From NCBI GenBank assembly GCA_905178155.1, contig CAJINV010000004.1:2673513-2737512 (forward strand): a stretch of DNA of 64,000 nt, read 5' to 3'. Source of the stretch: Amoebophrya sp. A120. Its lineage: Eukaryota; Sar; Dinophyceae; Syndiniales; Amoebophryaceae. Under the pieces are notes generated by a model. That model was not told the origin of the DNA. It searched no databases and worked only from the letters and a program-made list of their open reading frames with translations. The first letter of the stretch is position 1; every line of letters begins with the position of its first letter. A program made the position numbers and the translations under genes. Of this stretch, positions 41,601-50,891 are shown piece by piece.

Positions 41601-44358
41601 ACAGAATTTTATGTATGTTTTGCATGACAAATTGGATGCGGATGGGTGTTTTTTCCTGGATATCAGACCCGGTGCTGCTCCGGCGATAGTCGGGCTTCAT
41701 CTGGAAAAACTGCCCGCTCTCGATCTCGGGCTCCTTCCACCCTATGGAATCCACATCCTGTAGCAGCTCGATCTTTCGCCACTTTCGGCTTGTCGTGGCA
41801 GAAACCTGGCCCCCGGGCGCAGCAGCACTGAGATACAAGGAGGCGTAGTCGCTGGTGGCGTTGCTCTGGCCCTCCGGGAGGTCCTCCATCAGGATTTCGT
41901 CGTTAAAAGCGTGCTATCACGTGCAAAAGTATCGGACTCGTAGTAATGATCTTCGCAACTACTATATATAATGCATGACAAATCTCCAGCTCTCCCAAAA
42001 TAAAAAAAAAAAACAGCATGACAAATTTCCTGTGTCGTGCTGAGCACCTAATTTGTACTATTGCAATTCGACGAGTAGGAGTGCGATAATTTTGCAATTC
42101 ATACGTGCTTCCCGATCAGTCCGCAAGGGTAGCGCAGCACCGTGTCTCCGTCCGCGTTTTTTTCGTACAGGGCCTCGGCGTATCAAATGCAAAAATGTCA
42201 GGGTCTGGAAGATTGCCAGGCTTGTCATGCATATTCTGCATGACACATGAGGTCTGTAATGCATGCACTAGCGTCACAGATTTTGAGAGGGCTTCCTAGT
42301 GCCTATTCCGCATGACAAATGCCCTATCCGCGGCGCACAAACTGGAGTCCTGTTGCTGGTCACCACGCAATACAAATTTCTTTTGAATGCAGAGACAGCA
42401 TCACAAGTTTAGAATCTTCCAGACCCGGACATATTTGCAATGCATACGGCGCAAGACTCGCCCGCGGCGGCGGCCTTGCGGTACTCGTCCGGCGTCGTGT
42501 AGGTGGACACGGAAAGCTGCGTGACGTCCTTGCTGTACACAAACCGGCGGAGATTCTGGTGGAAGCCCCGCATCCCGTAGTACACGTACAAGTCCTCGTC
42601 GCCCGGCACCGGCTCCTTCAGCTTCAGCCGGACCTGAAAGGCGGTGTATCATTTGTAAAAACGTCGCCACCCCAGAGTCAAGTTGGGGATTTTGCAACAC
42701 AAACCTTGAAGTTTTGGGAACCACGCATGACAAATTGCAGGCTGTAGTGTAGTCCAGTTTAGCAAGGGAAGTTGCATAAACAAATCCATCTTTTCATCCT
42801 GTTTTAAGTTTACAGCATTACAAGTTCCAAAACACAGTGGGAAATCGAAATGCCTCTCAAAGGGATGCGCATTACAAAAAACAAACGCTCTTGTGCTTGC
42901 AGATCTGCATGACAACTCTGGGGTGGGGATGTTTTTACACAGGATACGGTGGTCTTAAACTTCTCCTTGTCCGCGTTGGGGTATGAAAGTGCACAAGCCC
43001 CTGCTCTTCCCCATATTTGTATTGCATGGACAACTCAATACAAACGCTCGCACCTGTGGAGCCAGATGTGCACGAATGCGCATAATGTAGTACGGCTTGG
43101 GCTCCTTCCGGAATCTGCCAACATCCAAACAGTACCACTGAGCAGCACTAGGATTTGGTATTTTGCATGACAAATGAGGGCGGGGAGGGGGTGGAGTTGT
43201 GCACTGTCATATGGGGCCGGAGCCACCGACCTTGTCGATGAAGGTCGCGACGTTCTCTACGACAACGTGGACGGGGTCATTTTCCAAAAACGCACTCCCG
43301 TCGGATACGATGAGCCGCTGCGGCGACGTCGCCCCGTCCATTCCGGTGTAGTCAATGGCAACCCGGAGGACGTTCGCGACACTGGCGATGATGGAAACGC
43401 CGATGATGAGCAGAAACAAGGACACTGCGTAGGTGAGCCGCACCACGAGCCGCGGCGTCATCAAAGGATGCCAGGACTTCAGCTTCTGTTGCGTGAATAT
43501 GCACTGCAAAAGTATCGTACTCGTAGTAATTGCGAACCTATATCCGCGTATACAAATTTCATTTTTCATGCTGAGGGTATTATTTGTCATGCGATTTCTA
43601 CTAGTACGAGGCTTGTTTTGCATTTCATAGTGAACCGCCACCAACAGCTTTTCACGCTAGCATTTGTTGACGTTCGCACACGCTCCGGCAGCGAGACGTT
43701 CGTCGACGACCCAGAGGTAGTATGAATTGCAAAAGTATCGCACTCGTATAAATGCATTACAAATTTCCGCAGCATGATAAATAAAATTTGTAATGCAGAT
43801 TTGCCTTAAGACAAAGATTTGTAATTCAAGACTTGCATTTATACGAATACGATACTTTTGCACAGGATAGGTAGCGGTCGCCGCGGACTGCTGGTTTGGG
43901 GGCCTCGTTACTATGTTGTTGGGCGGTGGAGGATTTATCAAGTCACTAGCACTACCCTCAGGAGCCGTGATGTTTCTTGCACGCAGAACATCTTCTTGAT
44001 CAATGCCATCGCTCGCTGCATAATGGTCTCGACCTTGGTCGCTGTCACGCGGCAAGTTTGGTGGCTTGATGGCCGAGGCAGAGAGCTCCTTGAGGTGGGC
44101 GCCACTCGACGTAGTTGCACTCGCTTTTGTCTCCCTATTTCCAGCTGTGGGGCTCGCTGCTCTCGGCATGGCGGGCTCCGGCTCGGGTGAAGCAAAGTGC
44201 TGGTCACCAGCAGTCAGGTCACTGCTTGGAGGAAAGGCCTGCTGATCGTGTTCCGCCTCGCCCGCCGCGGGAGAAAGCCTTATGTTTGGCGAGGTTAAGG
44301 TCGGGGTGCGGTCTCGAAACTCCTGGACCACGTCCGGCGCTGTCATGATGCTCGACAT
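38602..44358 (-). CDS. CDC50/LEM3 family P4-ATPase (flippase) subunit, 16 exons
   Basis: Exons 44358-43870, 43715-43630, 43492-43212, 42976-42947, 42641-42447, 42175-42104, 41909-41663, 41549-41484, 41290-40849, 40694-40667, 40404-40350, 40033-39935, 39715-39681, 39526-39466, 39252-39175, 38818-38602; sum 2,481 nt, 826 aa. CDC50 proteins chaperone P4-ATPases that flip phospholipids. Family landmarks: TQQKLKSWHPLMTPR before TM1 (about 208-232), AIDYTG, DLYVYYGMRGFHQNLRRFVY, RYPCGLIGKHAFND, IWFHIAATNVFTKLWGKV, IIIGTASWVGSRNRRLGFFF leading into TM2, and the cytosolic tail. At about twice the usual length it has a 190-residue Ser/Pro-rich N terminus and a long exoplasmic insertion. Fourteen introns are introners; one (39465-39253) is GT-AG and its exact ends are less certain. 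Confidence 0.88.
38824..39174. mobile_element. Introner, family B, long
   Basis: TATTCAGTACAAACATGTCT ... TTCATA; direct repeat GCGAG. Lies between the two halves of TM2. Confidence 0.85.
39532..39680. mobile_element. Introner, family A
   Basis: TATCCTGTGCAAAAGTATCG ... ATGCATA; direct repeat TGGTC. Confidence 0.9.
39721..39934. mobile_element. Introner, family G
   Basis: AGAAAAAAGTG/AGTTACACAC-type inverted ends; TAT...ATA; direct repeat TCCTT. Joins TVHK to EIRLTV. Confidence 0.9.
40039..40349. mobile_element. Introner, family I
   Basis: TATCAAGAAGAAAAATTCCC and inverse; direct repeat AAAAA/AAAAG. Joins SPLF to TIWFH. Confidence 0.85.
40410..40666. mobile_element. Introner, family B
   Basis: TATGCATTGC ... 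TTTCATA; direct repeat CCTGT. Coding-strand repeat ACAGG permits a GT-AG reading. Confidence 0.9.
40700..40848. mobile_element. Introner, family A
   Basis: TATCCTGTGCAAAAGTATCG ... AAGCATA; direct repeat GACTG. Only 28 exon bases (plus the repeat) separate it from the preceding element. Confidence 0.9.
41296..41483. mobile_element. Introner, family F, diverged
   Basis: TATGCAATTAAAATCTCC ... GGATCATA; direct repeat CACTG. Confidence 0.85.
41555..41662. mobile_element. Introner, family E (short)
   Basis: 108 bp; TATCCACAGAAAAAAACCCA and its inverse; direct repeat TCAGA. Confidence 0.9.
41915..42103. mobile_element. Introner, family A
   Basis: TATCACGTGCAAAAGTATCG ... AATTCATA; direct repeat CGTGC; A-rich run in the middle. 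Confidence 0.9.
42181..42446. mobile_element. Introner, family B
   Basis: TATCAAATGCAAAAATGTCA ... ATGCATA; direct repeat CGGCG. Confidence 0.9.
42647..42946. mobile_element. Introner, family D
   Basis: TATCATTTGTAAAAACGTCG ... CAGGATA; direct repeat CGGTG. Confidence 0.9.
42982..43211. mobile_element. Introner, family C
   Basis: TATGAAAGTGCACAAGCCCC ... GTCATA; direct repeat TGGGG. Next to the previous element with a 30-nt exon between. Confidence 0.9.
43498..43629. mobile_element. Introner, family A
   Basis: TATGCACTGCAAAAGTATCG ... TTTCATA; direct repeat GTGAA. Confidence 0.9.
43721..43869. mobile_element. Introner, family A
   Basis: TATGAATTGCAAAAGTATCG ... CAGGATA; direct repeat GGTAG. 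Confidence 0.9.
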
Positions 44359-44434
44359 GAGAGCGGATGGAGAATGTTCTTTGTGAAGATTGCAATATTA
44401 CGTCGTGTAAACCTAAACAATTCATTGACGTACG

Positions 44435-45495
44435 TCAAAATTTATTGGCTGTAACTGTAAGTATCTATAATAACTCGCGAAAATTAAATTTTTCTTTTTG
44501 TTTTTGATAGATAAACAAAGACCGCCAACCAAGAAAGATACACGACACAACGAACAGACCGATCGTGCGGAATGAACATATGTACTTAACTTACGCCCCT
44601 TGCCAGTGAAGATGAAAACATCAAATCCGGCATCTTCACAATAGACCAACTAGCCTTGAATTTTTCATGCGTAGCTGCGTATTGCAGTGCGTACGCCATT
44701 CACTTTTAGCATTACAAGTCTCCAGACCCAGACATTTTTGCAATCCATACCAGGTCTAGATGAACAACGTCAACATCGCCAAGTTGAAGCTCATCGCGAT
44801 GGTACTCACCCTTCCTCGTAGCTGCGACTGCTGTTTCAGAATGAAAAGACGTCAGACATCATGAACTGTTTTTAGCAGGCTTTTGATAATTCCTTTTGTT
44901 GTAAATAATTTTGATAATTCATCTGGCAGGCTGTTGGTACTAATTTGTTTCTTTTTCTATATTATCTCGCGAAAATTAAATCTTGTTTTAGATAACACGA
45001 CAAAACTACGAACAAAACGCTCGTGCAGAACACTATATCAAACAGCGACTCAGTAGCGGCCTGCCTCATGGTAATTGGATGTTGTTCTGTTCAGCAAAAT
45101 AACCATACGAGCATGTAGTTGCCATTGACAGCAAAGATAAAAACACATTCTCCGTTCAGGCATTCCTAATTTGATCCACATGAGGGCGTGGTGAAGATCC
45201 GCATGAGCATTTACCTGGGAAGATGTAGCTTCAAAACTGATCAGGTATGATGTTATCGCCGTGGTTGTATCGTGCACTATAGGAGACACGACAATAACTC
45301 CGCCAACGTAAGTAACCAAGCACGCACTAGAGGTAGCGTAACTAACGTCGAAATAGAAGAAGAAGAGAAGAGAACCAACAGCACAACTTTATTCTGCACC
45401 TTCTGAAAAGGATGAACACCAGCGCCTGCAAGCAACTTCTGGAGAGTCGGCATGACGAGGAGCAAGATTCGGGGAGGTTCTTCTTGCGTTTTCAT
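44435..45495 (-). CDS. Small unidentified multi-exon gene (partly resolved)
   Basis: Pieces with matching signals: an open stretch 45330-45218 (TYVGGVIVVSPIVHDTTTAI) ending at CCCAG|GTAAATG; a stretch near 45080-44995 with a hydrophobic run (VFCTSVLFVVLSCYL); an exon about 44831-44750 (HRDELQLGDVDVVHLDL) after a CTGAAACAG acceptor; 44645-44595 (VYCEDAGFDVFIFTGKG) ending at GGGGC|GTAAGT; and a short final exon (NKF, TGA at 44435). One intron is the truncated introner at 44651-44749. An ATG at 45495 begins MKTQEEPPRILLLVMPTLQK but its phase with the next exon is not settled. Possibly a small membrane protein; no family recognised. Confidence 0.4.
44651..44749. mobile_element. Truncated introner, family B
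   Basis: The right end is a normal B tip (CCAGACCCAGACATTTTTGC...CCATA); the left half and its TIR are missing. The remaining 99 bp can be read as a GT-AG intron (GTATGG...GGCTAG, coding strand). Confidence 0.7.
44955..45060. repeat. Diverged copy of 44455-44600
   Basis: Shares CTCGCGAAAATTAAAT and the AACRAAACGCTCGTGCAGAA-like block with 44467-44575, about 490 bp apart. Looks like an old local duplication. Confidence 0.5.
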
Positions 45496-46921
45496 TTTTG
45501 AAGATCAGTGGAAAATAATCTTGTATACAAGAAGTTCGTGGTCGGGTAGGAGCTCGTCTTGCGTGCGAGAGGAAAAGGGAAATCAAAATCATCGTCTGCG
45601 GTAGTTCTTTTATATTTCGCGTGGACAATTTCTCAATATAGAATTACGAGACGAATTCTACGATCAACAAAGCAAAATAGAAACTAAATATTACAGAGGA
45701 GAACCACTTCTCATGCAAAGAAGACATAGAGCCACTGGCAGCGAAGTAATGATTCAGTTCGCAGTACTAACTAGTAGAGGAAATCCGACCGCGACCTCGT
45801 CCCATAATTTGCTATCGGGTGAGCAGTCCACCAAGAAAGGACCGGAGTTTTTGTGCAGCGCGGGCCATTTTTCTTTGATGCGCAATTCCAAAATATAGCC
45901 TCTTATCAGCGGCAAGAATGGCGATGTTGGTCACAAAATCTCAGATGGAGATGCGGTTAGTTTGGCAGAAGTCGCGGCCAATAGTTTCGCTTGGCTGCAA
46001 TAGCTACCCAAGCTCCAGGCTTTGGTACAGAATACTCAAAAGTGTTCGTAGCTACGCAATTCTTTTTAGCTTTCGATTTTCACAACTACGAGTGCGAAAA
46101 CTGTTGTTGCTTTTTACTTTATCACTTTGTTCCTAGTTTTAATTGTAATTTCAATTTCTACTAGTACTAGCTCATTCGCTACACACTGCAAGCGCCTCGC
46201 TGCATTTACATTTTTTTTCCATACAGCTCTACACGAACAATAATCTTCAACCTTGAAGCGGTAGTTGCTGAGGTGGCAGAGGCTGAAAATTATGGAATGA
46301 TAGGAAGATTATACTATAGGGAGATATAATAATTAAAATGAACACGACCGGATAATTATTTGAAAGGCAAAAGGAAAAATCGTCCTGGCTACTTCCTCAG
46401 GTGGGCGAACAATGGGTAGAGTAGTTGCTTGTAGTAGTGGGTTTCTATGGCATCAAAACTCAAAATTAATAGTCCACTATTGTATCTGTAAGTTCTTGAT
46501 CTTCCGGTTCAGCTTCAGGTTGAACTAGAAGATAGTCTTGGTTCATCTTCCGGCGATTTGTTCACTTCACAAATGGCTAGCTGCACACAATTATCCCGGA
46601 TGGTGATGAACCAGATCGACGTATTAAAATAAATGAGCCAAAAGTACATTGTGCAAAGTGGTTTAGAAGTTCTTATGGCACTAGAGAAAGAGAGTATGTC
46701 GAGGTCGAACAGCGGCGCCGTGGCTGTCCAACGCAAACACTCGGTAAGAGACAAAAACTACAACTCCACACGATCATGCTCGTTATCACGTAAAAGGTGG
46801 AGGTATTAGAACTTACTACACATCAAGTATCAATAAAATTCATCGAAACAAAGCTGAACTTCAAACAATTTGCTTTTATATTTTGCACAGCGCAAGAACA
46901 TGATGATCACAATGAAAGAAC
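45496..46921. other. Intergenic, no supported gene
   Basis: AT-rich spacer. An open minus-strand stretch at 46515-46754 has no recognisable product. Confidence 0.4.
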
Positions 46922-49498
46922 CTAGACCCGGCTCATTCCGCAAATGATCAGCGGTCGGCACGTTTGGTCCGTGTGCTGTTGATGTGCGGCGGCACCAGCA
47001 CGACCGTACAGCGCCGTCCCCGCCACAGAGAGGTCGAGCATTCGTGCAGCGGTTCCACTATGAACTGCAAAAGCATCGTACTATAGTATAAATTGCATTA
47101 CAAATTACTCCTTAGCATCAGAATGAAATGGAATTTGTAATGCGGATTTGCCTTCAGAAAAAGATTTGTAATGCATGACTGCAATTACTACGAGTACGCT
47201 ACTTTTGCACAGGATATCCACCTCTCGAGAGTCCGGGTCCCGAGGTGATGGTCCACGCGTCCGGTCGCTCCAGTTGTCCGTTGCGCATGGTTATGCATTG
47301 CAAAAGTATCGCACTAGTATAAACCGCATGACAAATTTGTTCAAGAAGAAAATTGGAATCTGTAATGCAGATTCAGACAGGAAAGCAGCTTTCTCATGCA
47401 TACCTGCAATTCATACGACTACGATACTTTTGCAGTGGATAATGGTCCAGTGCTCAGCGGAGAGGTCAATTTGATGCCGTTGGTTGTTGTAGTTGTATCG
47501 AGTTGCTGTCGTGCGACCACTAGAGGACGACGAGGATGCCGCAGTTGTTGTGCTGGCTTGGGCCAACACTCCACTTGTTCTAGTGCAGCTCGTAGAGTCG
47601 GTTGTAGTTCCACCGCCCGTTGCAGCGCTGGCGGTGCTCGTCGTCGTTGTCGTCGTCGTCTGCACGCCCCCTTCGCTGCTTGATGTTGTGCGCAAACCAG
47701 AAGAGGTGGAACAACAGCAGCTGCTGATATTACCGTACAGAGGACTGCTGTTGGTCCTCTTGTCCTTTCCAGTAGCTCTTTCGTCATCCCCCGAAGACGA
47801 AGAGGAGTCGTCTTCTTCGGATGTGGTGGAACTTGGGTAGGACGTGCTGGCCCCGGAAAAATCGTACAAGTTGCAGCCATATCAAATGTAAAAGTGTCTG
47901 GGTCTGGAAGATTCTGAGACTTGTCATGCCTGTTTTGCCTGGGCCATAATGTCTGTGATGCATGCCCTAGCATCACAGACTTTTTGAGGGCTTCGTGATG
48001 GTGCCTATTCCGCATGACAAATGCCCTCTCCGTGTAGCAAAAATTCCACACCACTCCCTTTGCTGCTCATGCAATACAGATTTTTGTGGAATCCAAATTC
48101 AGCATCACAAGTTGCATTCTTCCAGACATCCAGGGATTTTTACATTTGATAAGCCATCGATGCTGCAGTCGCCCTCGTAGTAGATGGATTTCTGCTCGTA
48201 AAAGTCGTGCTGGTTCTCCCGGGAAAACAGGATGCCCTCCAGCTCGTCCTCGTCAAACAACTCCGGAATAGTCAGTTCTTGATCATGTGATGTAGAAGTA
48301 GGGGTCGCGATTTTTAGGCTTAGGGAGGTAGAAGCTTGTAGTTGATTTTGGGGTGCGGGTGCCGACGTCGAAGTAATTCTGGCCGTTTTCTTCATATTCA
48401 TTCCTTTTTTCGTGGCAGAACAAGAAATAGTCTTCAGGTCACGATTATCAAATGCAAAAGTGTCTGGGTCTGGAAGAGTCATGCTGTTTTTGCATGACAC
48501 AGAAGGTCAGGCATGGAAGCTCTAGCATCACAGGTTTCGAGAAGCTTCCGCAATGCCGAATCCGCATGACAAATCTTCCATTTTGGTGACAGAAAGTGGG
48601 CAGCTTTTGCCACCTATGCGTGAGAGATTTTTCTGTGTTCTGAAATGCGCATCACAAGTTTGTATTCTTCCAGACCCAGACATTTTTGCAATTGATAACG
48701 ATCTTCATCTTGTTCCTCATCCTCGTACGTCGCCCCATTATCACTGCTTGTTCCGTGGCTGCTCGACCGCTCCGTGGCGGCGTCGAGAGCGGGAACTTCT
48801 CCGGATCGTTCGCTGCTGAACCCAAAGGATGAAGCACGTTCTTGCAGCTCAGATGATGCGGAAACTGCACGACCAGCAGCGGTTTCCTCGTCGTCTTGCG
48901 CAGCCGAAAGCGAACCCGCAGTTCTTGTCGTCTCCTGCTGCTCCACACTACTACTGGTAGCATTTGTTCCCTGCTGCTGCTGTTGCTCCATGAGGCTCAT
49001 GTGCGGGAAAAACACCACGACATTGCTGTTACGGTCGTGGAGACGGAAGATGTGGTTTCGGTAGGTGTAGTCGAACAATTCATTTGACAGAACGTGCTCC
49101 GAAAAAACCGGTCGCGAGCCCAGCAGGTCCAGCACCGTCGGATCAAACTGAGACGCAGAAAAACCGCCACCCAACGTGGAGGTGGTGGACGATAATCCAC
49201 CGTTTAATAAATTCGCAAATGGCGCGGACTCATTCACACTCAATCGGTTGCGGACCACCGCCGTCGTGGTGGGAGTTGTTGTCGAATTCGTTGTATCAGC
49301 TCCGACCCCTCCTTGCTGCTGCTGCTGCCGTTGTTGTCCCCGCTGCTCAGCCTGTTCCTGCTGCTGCAGGTACTCGGGCAGCCAGTGGTAATTCTCGTAG
49401 ACCTGGGTCCAGTGCGAATGCACGACCACGGCAAAACCAGACGCCTTCGGGACGAGAAGGTGGGGGGAGATGCCGGGAACTACGGGAAGAAGCGGCAT
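46922..49498 (-). CDS. Ser/Thr-rich protein of unknown function, 5 exons
   Basis: Exons 49498-48698, 48440-48152, 47874-47442, 47286-47217, 47053-46922; sum 1,725 nt, 574 aa; all four introns are introners. ATG at 49498 (MPLLPVVPGISPHLLVPKAS). More ordered parts are FAVVVHSHWTQVYENYHWLP and ELFDYTYRNHIFRLHDRNSN then VVVFFPHMS, separated by Gln-rich and Ser/Thr/Glu-rich tracts, including a long run of threonines. The last two exons give a compact Gly-rich C terminus (WTITSGPGLSRGGTAARMLD, TCRPLIICGMSRV). No family recognised. The unbroken frame across five junctions is the evidence that it is a gene. Confidence 0.65.
47059..47216. mobile_element. Introner, family A
   Basis: TATGAACTGCAAAAGCATCG ... 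CAGGATA; direct repeat TCCAC. Confidence 0.9.
47292..47441. mobile_element. Introner, family A
   Basis: TATGCATTGCAAAAGTATCG ... GTGGATA; direct repeat ATGGT. Confidence 0.9.
47880..48151. mobile_element. Introner, family B
   Basis: TATCAAATGTAAAAGTGTCT ... TTTGATA; direct repeat AGCCA. Confidence 0.9.
48446..48697. mobile_element. Introner, family B
   Basis: TATCAAATGCAAAAGTGTCT ... ATTGATA; direct repeat ACGAT. Confidence 0.9.
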
Positions 49499-50891
49499 TT
49501 TGGTGTAGTTGTATCCCTGGTTATATTAAGCCGGAGCCTCAATAGTAAATTAATATCCGGCTCTTTTAGCGACGGAGGAAGTTTTTCGCGGGCGGCTCGA
49601 GTCGTCAACAGAGTTGTGCTTGTATTTGTTGTGAAAAATAAAACGGGAAATAGTAGTACCAGGAGCACTGGGTTTAGGTCATGCAACGCAGACATACGAG
49701 ACTGAAATATCACAGTCGTGTCGCGTCGGCATACAGTGGCTTGTCTTCACAATGTAGATAGAAGAGATATTAAAAGTGAAACAACAGTAAATAAGAGCAA
49801 AAGCGCACCTGCAGCTCAAGATCACTTAGTAGCACAGTTCCAAAATTTAAGCAAAAGGTTCAAAATGAAGCAAAATCAAAATGGCAAAATCGGCAAGAAG
49901 CCTGGATAGGTCGAAATAGTGTGCTGCAGTTCTAGTTAGTACGAATTCTTGTACAAAGAGGAAGCTATTTTGGAAAATTTTCACACTGACTTCAAGATAT
50001 TTTCTCGGTGCACAAAAACTTAGTAGTTGTACTATGCAAGAAGCACTATTTTGTTACATTACTACTGTACCGGGAGTGCAACTTCATAGCATGATAACAT
50101 CAGAAGTCATTTTCCCGTTACTGTTTGTCGTGGGTTGCAAAAAACATCGGCTACACAAAATATGACTACACGCGGGAGGTGGTCCTGAAATTGATCGATT
50201 TTGAAAAGCAAGGTGGATGTACATAGTACCATTGCACGAATGCGATTGAAAAATGGCGCTTTGCTGTTTTGCACGACTCACTCACGTAGTTCACGATAAT
50301 TGCGAGAATCGACTTTCTTGCGATTGGACCGAAAAAAAAGGCACGATGGCTGGCGCAATGGCATGCTTTGTAGTGGGTTCTTGCGGCAAAAAGTTTTGGG
50401 AAGGAAAGAGCCGAGGTTCTTTGCTGTTTACTTGCGACGAGGACCGAGAAATTCGAACGAAAAATAGGAGTAATGCTCATCAATCTGTTTCTGTATCTGA
50501 AAGGCAGTTTAAGTGCTCTACTCTTGAGCTCGACTTTGTGCACGAAAACGAACGATAGAGTCGAGTTTTTGCGAGTTCAAACGGTTTTTCACACGAGAAA
50601 GAAGAACCATCTTGCGTAGTAAGTATACGAGCTGATCATTTTTCAAGGGCTGCTCTTACGAATGGCTGATGGCTTGTTGACATGACAGGAACGCATCTCA
50701 GCTATGATGCCATCGAAAAATCAACATCGAAATCAAGTACGAACAGGTAAGCGCGCAGTTGCAACTTTCCGTACTGTAGTAGGAAAAGGCAGCAGATGAG
50801 ATGAAGTATGCAGCTTTATTCTGTAGTTGTAGGATGTTTTCTTTCTCAAAGCAAGCGCCACACAGCCAAAACACCGAAGTGAAATATAATG
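49499..50891. other. Intergenic, no supported gene
   Basis: A plus-strand open stretch at 50253-50558 lacks recognisable homology; treated as non-coding. Confidence 0.4.

Noticed and set aside
37600-44000. CRISPR array from repeated GCATTACAAAT segments
   Set aside because: Repeats are within TIR elements, in both orientations, without constant repeat-spacer geometry; the context is eukaryotic.
47411-47869. Independent Thr/Ser-rich gene
   Set aside because: It is exon 3 of the 46922-49498 gene; its apparent end is inside an introner.
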